From positions 124,001-188,000 of the forward strand of contig JAYKXP010000059.1 of NCBI GenBank assembly GCA_037176845.1: DNA of 64,000 nucleotides, given 5' to 3'. Made by a program: the position numbers and the translations under genes. Each line of letters starts with the position of its first letter. The first letter of the stretch is position 1. The DNA is from Paramarasmius palmivorus. Lineage: Eukaryota; Basidiomycota; Agaricomycetes; Agaricales; Marasmiaceae. The notes beneath the pieces are model-generated. The model saw only the letters and a list, made by a program, of their open reading frames with translations. It was not told where the DNA came from and ran no database searches. Of the stretch, positions 1 through 11,820 are shown in pieces.

Positions 1-589
1 ACTTGTCGACGGATCTCGAAAACGTGATCCCTGACTTTGAAACAACAACAGCCATCTGGTGTCTGTGTGGGCGTGCGTTAGGAACTGTGCTGTCGTATGG
101 TTGTTGAGATGGTTCACCTTCGGAGCTAATGTAACCCTATCCTCATACTAGTCTGCCTCGAGGCGTTCATGCTTTTGTAACCAGAGTCATAGTTGCAAAT
201 CGGTTGTCGCGTCTCGTATGTACACGAATAGTAAATGCGGTACTCTGAGGACCGCACTACGTGGTGTAGGAATTATACACAGCCAAAATAGGGTAGAACT
301 AAGTTGAAGATGGAATAAACATTGGAAGTGAGACGAGTGTGTGGTGTGAATACAAATGTGCGATGCGGTGATTAATACAAGAAATGATACGGGGATGTTG
401 AGAAAATTGTGTTGTGTGCGACAGCCGATGAGAATGTGAGCGTGAGGTGAATACTCCAAGAAAAAGGATGAATGGTGAAGGACCCTGGGGGGCCCAGCAT
501 AATGGGCCGAGTAAATGAAGTCGAAGCGAAGATGTGTCGAGTTTTTTTCCGTGCCAATAGGACCCGGCCTAATTGACTAAGGAAACCCT
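1..589. other. Left edge, no gene seen
   Basis: I see no convincing coding exon, RNA gene or repeat in this stretch. The open frames are short, overlap on both strands and resemble no family I know. It is probably the 3' intergenic side of the zinc-finger gene that ends at 590. Confidence 0.4.
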
Positions 590-1449
590 TTATTCAAAGG
601 CATAGTCGACAGCAGTAAAGCAAGCTTCGTTGGCACCGGCCAAGGCATCGCGCCCGTGCTGACGCAAGCTCTGACTGTCTTCAAAGAAGGCGTCACACGC
701 TGGACAAGATAACGAGCCTAGCGAGCTTGAGCTACTGCTAGAGTCGCCCTGGGATGAATGTGACCGCGATCGTTTCGATGTCTGTGACATCTAGGACATG
801 TAGACGTCAGACCCAAGGGTGGTATTAGCGAACAAAGGTACGTACCACATCGTCGTCGGAGTCTTCGCCATGTGTCGAAAGTTTCCTTTTCAGTGGAGAT
901 GAAAGGGAAGGTTCTAGAGTAAGATGAGTTTGGCAATGACGACGAGAAGGGGCAGCGAACATGCTAACCGGACAGCGTGGAACCCATTTGGGCATCGAAG
1001 TTTTTCCTCCATGAAAGAATTCGCTTCATCCGTATAGAGTAGGTGTCGTAAGCGTAAGTCGTCGTAGACTCGCTGTATAGGGGCTGTGGTGAACCCGCTA
1101 GCTCGTCTTCGGAAGAGCAATAGGAAGAGCATTCGACCTCCTCTTCGTCTTCTTCATCCTCTGATGATGTATATGACGACGAAGCATACGACGAGGACGC
1201 ATCGGAATCATTGTTGATTATACTGGGCCGAGGTGGGGCAGGGCACTCGACGAGCTCGATGATCTGAACGGTATGATGGTAGAGATTGGTAGAAGCGACC
1301 TTGTTGTCGACGTCGTCGACGACGGTGAAGGCATTGGCGAAGGGGCGAGTGGGAATGTCGAGCATGATGGGGGCACGGAATTTGCGATGGAATGGAGAGG
1401 CGAGGGCGCCATTTTGTAGTGGTACAAGAGAACTGTGAGAGAGATCCAA
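590..1449 (-). CDS. Small protein with a C2H2-like zinc finger
   Basis: Three exons join in frame: 1449-969, 913-846 and 790-590. Both introns are 55 nt with GT-AG ends, and the joined protein is 249 residues. Residues 1-80 carry basic and aliphatic segments. Around residues 80-115 there is a Ser/Asp/Glu-rich low-complexity stretch. The C-terminal exon starts with a Ser-rich basic segment and ends with a finger-like motif that begins CPACDAFFEDSQSLRQH. It has the C-x2-C pair and one clear His, but no good fourth ligand, so it is an incomplete C2H2 match. No signal peptide or membrane segment is visible. The Ser-rich basic segments suggest a nuclear or nucleic-acid-associated protein, but that is inference. 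I do not recognise a named family. The model is credible because both splices keep the frame and the joined sequence has one consistent character. Confidence 0.6.
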
Positions 1450-1848
1450 ACTTGATCCAGACTAGAATTTCAGCGATGACAGCAATGACCCGAGATCCAG
1501 TTTCTCCCGATTCACTTTCCAAAAAGAGGTTATCTGCACGTGATATTTAATTTTTTTCATCCGGTTAATCGCAGTCCAAAAATGGGAATGGCAGCTGTAC
1601 AACTCCTTCCCACAGTCCCACATTTTTCGCTATCGATTTCCCACCTAATTTTAGGCTCTGCATGAATCCTTTGTTGGAACACTATTCCTTTTTCCTCCGA
1701 AAGGAACGAAGGTCCATCATTTCAATCGCCACCAGCCAAATCATCCTGTTGTCAACTAAGAAATAACAATGTGTGTTCGCGAGCAATCAACCCAGCCAAA
1801 ATCCTCATCAATCACAACCTGAAGCTGAAGCTCCTTTTAGATTGTTTT
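1450..1848. promoter_or_regulatory. Upstream region of the zinc-finger gene and 3' end of the MKT1-like gene
   Basis: This 0.4-kb gap lies upstream of the minus-strand zinc-finger gene and directly downstream of the MKT1-like stop codon, so the two genes are in tandem. It contains a pyrimidine-rich stretch on the plus strand near 1680-1710. No clear TATA box or terminator could be assigned. Confidence 0.3.
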
Positions 1849-4549
1849 TCATGGTCTCATCGGTGCCAACCACGATTCGGCCGCCTCGAATTGGTCAATC
1901 AATTCCTGCAGCACCGCACCCTCCGAGTGAAGTTGTCTCATTGCTGTCAGGGCCTAAATTTTCCCGAAATTATCAGCGGGGTGCGGACAGGATCGTCAGT
2001 GATGAGAGACATACCACATCCCAGAAACGGAATCCTCTTTCCACCTCTGCCTTGGGATCCTTGACACCAGGGAAAGTCTCCTCACAAATGTCCAATGCAA
2101 TGCCCTTGGCTTCTTGCACCCCCTCGGCGTAACGGTCTCGTACTCTTACGCCATTGTTAATGTGTGTCAGGGCATCCAAATACACCTTGGCGAGAACCCC
2201 GAAGCCAGTATTGACTTCATTTTGGAAGGGTAACGAGAGAGCAATGTCCAGAAGGTCGTCCCGCGCTTTACGGGCGTCTCCACGGAGAAGCATATTCAGC
2301 GCAGTCACTTCCAGGAGTGTACGCAGTGCCCTGGTAAGCGACCGGACAAACGAATTGAACACCAGCAACTCTCGTGATAGTGGCGCCGACCAGGGCTGGG
2401 GCTATGTACCCACCGACATGTCAGCATAAATCAAATTATAATTCCGATGGGATCTTGCCTTGAAATTTAAGGGCACGATGCTCAGCACCCGCATAACCAG
2501 GAGCATACTTGATTTTTCATCATCTTTCGGAGTAATCGTCAGTAACTGAGCCCCAGCGTGAGAGACAATGGCCGCAAATACCTGTTCCGAAACTGGGGCC
2601 ACCGCTGAAAGCGCGGTTTGACCAGAGGTGTCCATGCATGACACCTGCTCTGACGAGTTCCAAGAAAAGATAGAGCGGGTCTTGGAATTTGTCGTTGAGA
2701 CGGGATTGTTTGATCGCAGTATGCATTGCACGGGCAAGCGGTGAGTGCATATGAGTGTTTAGAAGGAATCTAGAACGAAGCGAGCGAGTTAGACACGGGC
2801 CGAATAACAAATGGGACAACAGCTCACCCTCGCAGCTCGAGGAATCTCCATATCACATTGGCGACGATCTCGTCCTTTTTGTCAAGAGGTGTCTGAGAGT
2901 TACTCTTCACCTTGGTGCGCCCCGCATACCGCTCCGTGGTTGCACCTAAACATAGCGAGAAATCGATAGTTGCTGACTAGACGTAAAAAAAACTCAGATA
3001 AGTGGCATGCCAAAAGGAGTTCAAATCAAACTTTACATTCTGCCTCCTCAACTCCTCCTCTATAATCGCATATGGTACGTTCCATCCTGCTACTCGTTCG
3101 GCTAGTTGCGCCGTTTGAGGGGAGTTGTGCTGGATGGCTTTCTGATTCTGGGCATTAGGATTCTCAAACCAGAAAAGTCCATGAACCTTCCGGGACGACC
3201 AAGAAGAGTGCGCAACACTACTAATGAGAGCGAGTGTTGTCGCTCTCGGGCCGGTCTGGCCATCTGTGATGACTTCCTTCACGAATCGTTTATATTCGTG
3301 GGTTTCTCCGTTGTCCAATGGCGGGCTCTCCACGATTTGTCCGTTGGTGAGCCATACGAGTGCCTGCGGCCCTATGAGGCCACGAGAAAGGTAGAAGTAG
3401 ATCTCGTCCGGCAGCCGGTTAGTGAAAATTTCGTGCAGATCCTGAGGAATGTCCGACGCCGTGGGATGGTGCGGATGATGGTTAGGATGATTCGGAAGTG
3501 AGCTGAGAGCCAGGGGCAGGGGAACCACTACGCCATCAGACGAGAGAATCAAGGAGTACTTGACCATTGAACGTGTGCGAGCGTAATGATCAGGGTACTG
3601 AATTGTCTTGACCGCGGGATGTTCGGCGAAAGCAGCCACGGCTGCATGGCCTGACTTGTAATACTTGACCATATCGACGGTCGCTTTCAGACCCTGTTCG
3701 TGAATTGAAGGGGGAAAAGGAGGCGAATGTTCGAACCCGACAAGGATGCCGATGTCAAGGAATTGGTCTTCTGATACGCCCAGCTCCGGCAAGAAGGCGC
3801 GCTTGGACACGTATGTGAATGTGGGAGTGGAAGAAGTGAGGTCGAGAGAGGTAATGAGTTTGTCAACTCCTGGGTACAACAAGGTATCGGTAGGGCCATA
3901 AATGGCATGAATGTATGATTTCGGGTGTCGTTGAAGGTATATTAACTGTCATAAAACAGTCAGCGTTGTTGCAAGAGCGTTCGACAACAGCAGACTTACT
4001 TGCGGCCAGGCTAGATAGGGGGCAATGATAAACTCGACATTTCGATGCCTGAAGATCCTGAGAATCATTCTCCACAAATCCCACTGCTGAAAGCAGCTGC
4101 GTCCTGCAAACAATTTCGTTGCCGCCTCTTCCATGCCAGCTTCGTACTTCTCCCATGCATCTCTCCGGTCCTTACAGGCTTCATTGTGCTCTAAATGGTA
4201 ATGCGGCTTCCATTTTTTGTTCGGCAGAAGTCCAGGGAAAACAAAAACGGGTTTTATCCGCAATTTTTCGAGAGTACGGAGGTCGGATTCGACCCGTTGC
4301 GTGAGGGCTAAAGGTAGACCACCTGTCGCGGCCAAGAGGGGCTCTCTCGAGGACGGATTATCTATCAAGCTCTGAATGTAATATGAGGCATCGATACCCA
4401 GTCGAGAGTCTGAAAGAACTGATAGATTGTGAGTTTGCAAGTACTTCCGATCCAGAAAATCTGAAATAGAAATCCGTGTTTTGGTCAGTTTCTAAACGCA
4501 AAAAAGGACCTGAAATTTATCACAGACTTTCAAGGTGCTTGATAGGCAT
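1849..4549 (-). CDS. MKT1: MKT1-like post-transcriptional regulator (XPG-fold protein)
   Basis: About nine exons splice into a protein of roughly 750 residues, close to the 830 residues of yeast Mkt1. In yeast, Mkt1 works with Pbp1 on mRNA translation and stability, including HO mRNA and nuclear-encoded mitochondrial transcripts. The start chosen, MPIKHLE at 4549, matches the family's opening and is followed by LSDSRLGIDASYYIQ, the XPG-N-like segment. KPVFVFPGLLPNKKW and FIIAPYLAWPQ follow, and then the XPG-I-like IYGPTDTLLYPGVDKL. The C-terminal half carries the MKT1-specific domains, with RFLELRG, LVMRVLSIVPLNFK and ELLVFNSFVRSLTRAL. The protein ends in AAESWLAPMRP and a stop, as expected for the family. 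All exons fit in frame, so the gene looks intact. One intron (2402-2458) uses a GC donor. The first splice (about 4527-4461) is the least certain. Identity is confident; the exact function in this fungus is inferred from yeast. Confidence 0.9.
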
Positions 4550-7500
4550 CGGGTTCAAGGTCTGCACGGTCGTGGACGGAGAGTAGGGTTGGGAGAAACG
4601 TTACCAACGACGAGCACAGGTTCCAGGCTTCGCTTCTGCTTAAGTAAGCGTGTTGGCCTCAGTTCTCAACCACCACTGCCACCGCTCGCACGACTGCTGA
4701 TTCCCCTTCCTGAAGCCTAGATTTCGAGGGCAGATTACTACTGGGAACTATGTTGTGCTCAGAGACTATGGGACGAGAGTTCCAGCGGATTCAGTTGTTA
4801 TACTGTATTTTCTCAATCCCTCAATAAGTAAAGCCTCAATCTTGCGTTACCGACGAGTTACCGACCATGAAACACTCATTCAGTTCTCGTTGGTTTAGGG
4901 TTGGCCGCACAACCACAATTCTGGTATCTCTGCCGGTAACATTGGGCTCTGATTCATCGCAGCTTCCTAGATCCTAATGGGACGAGCGCTGTGCTTGTCA
5001 GCATCCGTCCTTTTCTCTAGTCATTTGTTGTTCTCACAACTGTCACCTCGACCCATACTACTGCGACGGGCGCTCTATAGCAGAATAGCTGACCATATTT
5101 TCGGAAATCAAACCTAACTCAATGTTGACTTCTGCGAAGTATGCTCATTACCCATCTCTTTGATCAGCTTGGGAAAATGCGTCAGAGGACTAGCGACTTG
5201 GCTATCAAGACCCAGAACATGCATTTTACACGATGCATTAGCATGTCACGACTTTTGAAAAGGTGCGTTCATCGATTTAGTCATGTCTTCTGGAAGTCTG
5301 AGCAAAAACGATCGTACTAACGCCACCCTTTCCGAATCTATCAAGTTTTCCTTTTAGGTGCATACTATGCTGTTCCACCCTATCAACGCTCTTCTCTCAC
5401 ACCCTGCGTACGTGTCGAACTTTGGTTGATGGTAATGATGCGCGAACAAGAATCATTCAGGATAAACAATCGTCATGTGTTCTCTTGCCAGACGCTTTTG
5501 GTCTTCAGAAAGCTTGAACAGATGTGACATTGCGGGAAGTCACGCATATCTGATTACGGTCTAACATGATGCATGCAAAAGTTGTGCAAAAGCTCGTAAG
5601 TTCAGCCTCGTCTTCGAAGACACGGCATTCATACGAATTTTCTTCAGCTGTAATCAAGGACACCTCAATGGCATCCCTGTGATGATGTTCAAGCTGAGCA
5701 GCTCGGTGTCCTGATGTTCAGATGGGCAGGAAGCCTCCCGCGAAGGTTGAGGTATGCCTATATTCAGCACACTGGGAATCTTCTGACACCGAGTTCTAAA
5801 CTTCGACTTATCGTATACTCCCATTCAGAGCAACACAATGACACATGTGATCGAAATCCTGAAGATCATCCCGCTCGTCCTATCCAGACGGAAGAGGGCC
5901 CTGTATAGTAATCGCAAGTTGAACGCTTGACTCTCAGGCCAAGCCACAAGCGTTCAAGACGGACGCCACTCATCAACTTACACCCAAGTATCATTCCACT
6001 TATCCCAGCTTATCCCCGTTCTGGAGTCTTTGCATGTGCTCAACTCTCATTGCCATCGAACGCCTCAACTTTAGGTTTGGATGGTTACTAGGACACTACC
6101 TGCAGCACTCTTTCGTCCCCTGCTTCGGCGTGACCTGGTGCCACCGGAATAACACCTCTCCGAAACGGCACGAAGGTTGTGTCATGAATGGCCCCGGCAT
6201 TTGTATTGTTCAGTGTAAACTCTCACCTCTACATATAGACTAAGAGTCAATAGGGCTCTCCACGCAGGTCATGCCAAGAAGGGGCATGCGTCTTCTAGCT
6301 CTAGCCTTTCATCATGGAACGGTAAATTACATCGACATCGTAACACCATCCGGATCTTTCCTGTGATGACGAATGTTTTGTGCAGATAAGATTACACGGT
6401 TACATTGCGATGGATCGCATCCCTTGTCAAGCAGCGGGACGCGGAGACAAGGCCTAAGAGACTCGCACATGGAGCAAATACCAATCAAGCGGAGGGGACG
6501 GTGGGATTTCTTAATTGATATGAAACGGACGATGCGCCCCAAACGGTGTATAACGGTCAGGTGGAAGCCTTTTACGCTCTACCGTACCAGTTACCTCGTC
6601 CTGGACGCTTTACTAGCGCCACCAGGAGAGATAGGATATCAGTGTGGGAGGCATCAGAGGAAGCGGGTTCATTCAGGTAGGTTGCGGCGGGGGTGAACCT
6701 GACAAAGGCGCCTTTGAGCCTCAAGGGTCCCTTCCATGATTCATCGTTCAGTCCGTTCATCAATCGCTCACTTCTGCTCTGGTCCAGGTCTGGATCCCCT
6801 TTATTCCGCCAACAAGCCGCACTCCCTTTCCACGCTTTATAAACATGCATACCCATTACATACGGATTGTCGGATCGACATTCACATGTGCCCTGCGCGA
6901 GGCAGGCAACTCGCACTTTCGCGCGCATAATTTCAAAGGTGTACAATGGACAGCTGTCAAAGTCACAGATTGGAGCAGCTTGTTGGATCTGATTGCAACT
7001 CTATCAATCACGATCAACTAGTAGCAAGTACAGACATTCCCATCTGCTCAATTTACCTTTTTCACCCTTCCTGCTTTAGGATAGGGCTTCATTTCGGATT
7101 CCAGAGCCTAATTTGTGGAGGCATACTGGCGGGATTGGTAAACTATAGCCATCGGCAAGTAGAACGTTTTCGGTTTATTACCGTTAACCTGCTTGAAGGC
7201 TTCCATTTCTGTGGTTCATTATTGAATGGATCATTCGTGCGTCATTTTTCTGCTCCGAATTCCACGACAATCGCACTGCTGAACCTTTCCGGAGCATGAA
7301 GGAAATTGCGACCCAACCGTTGACTACTTTGCGCTTAAACCACTGCAATGGAACGGGTGGCCGCGAGTCTGGGAAGGAATGCTCTTCTCGATTCCGAGAC
7401 GTTGGAAGCTAAGGACCGAGTCTTACTTCTGGTTCTACGGTTGTCCCGAGCATATACCGACACAATTGCCTGCGAATATCGCAAGAGTTGTTAAGGCTCA

Positions 7501-10500
7501 ATAGCACAAGCAACTCGGAGGTACATACGCTTCTGTGGGGTGTGAAAACCTTGCAATGAAACGATTTGGGATCTTATTTTGTAGGGGCGCCGTGATAGAC
7601 ACGAGGTTTCGCTTATAAGCTTGTGGTAAGTACTAACCAATCGCACAATATTACTATGCTGCTTTGTCGGCGTGTGGTTTTACTAAATGCGGAAAAATAC
7701 ATACTAGGCTCAACGGTCGAAACTAAGGTATGTATCGCTAAATCAAACCCATAAACAAGTATCAGTTGAATGTCCTGAGGGATTCAGCTGAAGTTCACTT
7801 CATCTTTTTGCAATTGCATTAATCTGCTGAACTCGTCACTCGTGATCTTGATCAACAGTTGGATGCACGTTGCGAATACGAGTGGACCGTTGTGAACGGG
7901 AAGGGGTGGACTGTCCTGGGAGGTTTAGTCCTTGACGCATGGCTACAGTCAAATCGCGGCTAAATGACACATCGCAGCTTTACTTCACTCCTAGAGTGAG
8001 TAATTAGGATGCAGTGAGACCAATGCCAGTGCCAAGTGCGAGTGCGTCCTCAACCGTTGTTATGTGAACGATGCGACGAATGTTTCATCGCCACCAGTTC
8101 GTTACAACGGCCAACTCACCAAATAGTTACAAGTCAACGGCAAAGCCGTGTAATCGATGGGCTGATGTTGTGATACACAAAGAATCTCACCTGGGCGCGT
8201 GTGTGAAAAGCGGATAATCATGGTAGAGCAACCACCAGAGGTAAACTTCTGAAACTTGACGAAATGTTTCGAACGCAACATGGGACTGACTGCCCTCACT
8301 CGTTATCTCCCTGGAGCCTTCAGGATGTTTGTAGCACCACTGCTAGGCCGTCGAAATTCCCATTTGATAGTCATATGAATATGTGTCTTTGGACTCAACG
8401 TATCAGACAGACGGTATGGCAGCCACTGAGGCCTAAGGGCTACAGGTCGTAGAAACTGAACAACATACTCCAAAATTCAACTTTACCACTCATTCAGCGC
8501 GGTCTTCACTATACGTGAGTGACGCAAGTGACAACTGCGAAAGACAAATGTTTTTACTACGACCATGAAGCGGATTGTCGGGGAACGTTCTACTGGTCGC
8601 GTCAAACTTGAATGGTAATATTTTCGAGTGGAGCCACACTAGCGTCAACAACCAACACATGGCATATCATGTGAATTCACAGTGGCGTTAGAACCTAGGC
8701 GTAGCTTCGTGAGATAGCGGCGCAGCATTCGCAATGCAGCGAATTAAACGCGGGATCATTCTAGGAGATAGGACGCAGTTGATAATAAGCTTCCTATGGC
8801 CGCCGCCGCAGTCAGTGAGAACGCAGACGGTGCCCGGATAACCTAAGACAGTCCGAACATTCAGATGTTTTCAGATAGCAATATCCTGAGTCGTCGCAGC
8901 TGAAAACACGGGTTTAAGCTATGCGAAGAACCAGTTACATCATCTTCGCCATTCAATTCGTCCCGATAGAAGCAAGTATAATTAGAACGAAGCCATGTAA
9001 AATTAGAACAAAGGGAATTCAGTGCTCCTTCAATCGACGACTAAAGTGCACGATTTGCCACCACTAGCTAACCATATGGTATAGCAGAGGTGTCGGCAGG
9101 GCAGAGTATAGCTCTTGCTAAGCATAATTTTGGCAGACATGGGAAACATCCTGACCTAGAACTTGAAAATTAGATATATGGCCCTAGTCGCCGTGCCACC
9201 AATTCAACGGCGCCACAGAAAAATAAGCACTCGAGCTTTTAAAAGACGACCAGGCGTGCACAGTGTAGTTTCGCGGTGCATTCGGGTCAAGGTAATCTCC
9301 GAGACGTGGCTCGAAAATGGTTGTTCATGCTTGTGACCATATAGAGCGTACTACGCAGCCTCCAAGGTTGGGACGCTGCCAGAGCAGACTCTTTTTATAA
9401 CCTAAATTTTCCTAGAACAAGAGTTAACGCTGAGTACAGGGTCACCAGGGCTAGTCCCAACATTCGGATCTCTGGACGCTGTAAAATAAAGCCCGTGTCT
9501 TGACAGAGAGCTCTGGGGCAGAATCGGTAGATGATAGGGCTAACGGAGGACCAACTTGGCGCACGTATTTGTTGTGAGCACTGGTTACTAACGATAACCC
9601 TCTTGAAGCTTGAAAATTTGAAGATTGTTGAAAGCCAAAAATAGCGTGCCAAGATGACGTTTCGCTGTCAACCTCTGAGAAAAACGTCCAACATGAAAGT
9701 ACCGGCGGAGAACCCTCTGCAACTCTTTGGGCCAAAGAATATTTGGGGACACATTGATCCATGAAAAGGCCTGTCCTACTCACGAAGGGCCGCGCGAGTC
9801 CCAAAGGAACGAAAGGTAAGTTGACGATTAAGGTGTTATTGCGAAGCCGACACCGCTCGCTCCCGTGTTTACCCTTGACGATGAATTGTCAGGGGCTTTA
9901 CGTTTTCAGCAACACATACGTACGAAAACAATAGATGGCTTAACATGGACCTGGGAGGTCCGAGTTTACCATGCGATGACAGAAGCAGATGCTCCGTTGT
10001 CCTGCCAACTTTTGGTTTAAGTCATGCATTCTACTAAACTTCAAGGAATACGGTGGTACTGTCGGCGCTCCTGTAGTGCGAGTGTGGGGTGGTAGGGATT
10101 GTCCATGTTCACAAAGATGAATGAAGTCTAGGCGTCATTGGTTCAGCTTGATCAAGAGAACCAAAGCACAGATAGTAGAACGCATTTGTCGTAGTACGCC
10201 TTCGTGGGTTACCGTTCCCGTCGCTCTGAGTTCGCGCGGTGCGATTCTCGTTACATAACTTCGCCGCGCAACCCTATACATGAAAGCGTGAATCGAGTAT
10301 CAGCGCTCAAATTTTCGGAAGTGAGAAAATCAATACTCATGAATGGTCAACTACAGATCTGGTGGTTGAGGTGTTGCCGCCCTTGGGTATTCAAACTCGT
10401 AGACCACACGGAGAGAAGCACATTTCCACCCATGCGATGAGCGAGGACATTGGACTCCTGACACGGACGGTTCTTCCGAGTTATACAGTGTTTAGATGCA

Positions 10501-11820
10501 TACTCTCAGTAACTGTCAATTCTGGCTATTGAGTGAACTTCTGATGTTCGGACGATGAAGTTCATGGGAGATCGCCATTGCTTGGATTGGCTACCAAGTA
10601 ATAGGTCTTTCCAAGAAGCAAGCTATTTGGGGAGATGTCCTATTTCAAGGCTCGAATGGCGACAGGAAACCATTCGGAGCCGCCACTACCTTTACGGTTG
10701 TCGCAGATAGGCATTGATGTGGGATTTAGAAAACATTTCAAGGCGAATAAACGGAGGACGTGGAAGGCACCTATCAAGGGGCTTTCGGTTAAATGGAACA
10801 CAGGAACAAAAGTATAAGTGAGTGCCTACTCGATTCTCAGGACGTAATGGTCCAAGCGTTGACACAGAACTTCAGCCATTTCCATCTCCCCGGGACCGTG
10901 ATTGAACGGTCAAACCTCGCACAAATGTTGAAGTCCTGAAAGAGGTTCCTTAAAAGGATTTTCAAGCCGCGTAGCCGCTCCCGAGTTGAAGGTAAAATGA
11001 AACAGCTCTGATATCATGAGTCTGATGTCCAAGCGACATGGCGTCAGCTGTTGTTCCGCGTTGTATCGGAAAATCACCCACCGGTTAACCTTCTGTTTGC
11101 CTTTGATTCCAACCCGAGAGCATCGAAATCGGCGAGGAAAGCAGCACCATTAAAGGGATAGTTCGACCCATTGTACGACGATCGTGCGAGGGTCAGGTCT
11201 CGGAAAGGGAGTCGCCTTCAAGGAACCGTCACAGTGGGAGTGTTATTGATCGATAAAACTGGCGTCAATACCTATGTTTAACGGTTATGAGAATTTAACC
11301 TTCATTCCGGGTAACTTTGCGGCTCCGAGCTTGTAACCATGTCGAAGGCACAGATGTTACTACAGTTGTAGGATGTCCGGCGGTTGAAAACTGTTCCAGG
11401 AGACACGCTAATACCGCTAGAAGGGTAAGCGTAAACATATCGTATTTTTCTCCCAAAGGTGTCCAACTCTCACAACGTGACACGTCTGCAGGCCATGGTG
11501 AGAGTCAATTTGTGCAGGCCAGCTATACGGTGAGCATTGAAACGTACAAAGCGGCTTGTAAGCCATATGTAGACTCAACAAGCCTGAGCGGTTTGAAACG
11601 CCGTGAGAGTCAAGAGCAAAAGGTCATTAGCGCCCGTTTGCGCGCTCTTCCTGAACGGCCTGAACGCCGAACCACGAGATCTGTGCCAATTTCCAAGACA
11701 CAACAGTTCAACGTCAACCTTAGTGACAGCAGTCGAGCTGCTGACTTGGCCTCTCCCGATACTACGTCCACGACAGATCCCAAGAGTCTTGAACAATTTG
11801 TCTAGGCAAATCTATCAAAT
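4550..11820. other. Gene-free stretch of about 7 kb
   Basis: I find no family-like protein sequence, spliced exon series, tRNA, long repeat or inverted repeat here. The longest open frames (about 107-162 codons, for example around 6373-6696, 6572-6946 on minus, 9451-9804 on minus and 11317-11805) have no recognisable motif, and several overlap on opposite strands. CpG dinucleotides are plentiful by eye, so the stretch does not look like a repeat that has undergone heavy C-to-T mutation. The last 300 bases before 11821 are probably promoter and 5' leader of CWC27. Possible content is a long non-coding transcript, regulatory DNA or an old, unrecognisable insertion. None of these is shown by the sequence. 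Confidence 0.5.

Noticed and set aside
3730..3750. A tRNA B-box-like GTTCGAACCC
   Set aside because: It lies inside an MKT1 exon and no cloverleaf can be formed around it.
6373..6946. Overlapping open frames of 107-124 codons on both strands
   Set aside because: They overlap head-on, share no motif with known families, and the local GC content is enough to explain them.
4550..11820. Repeat-induced point mutation as cause of the empty stretch
   Set aside because: CpG sites are frequent by eye and no repeat partner is visible, so there is no sign of C-to-T decay.
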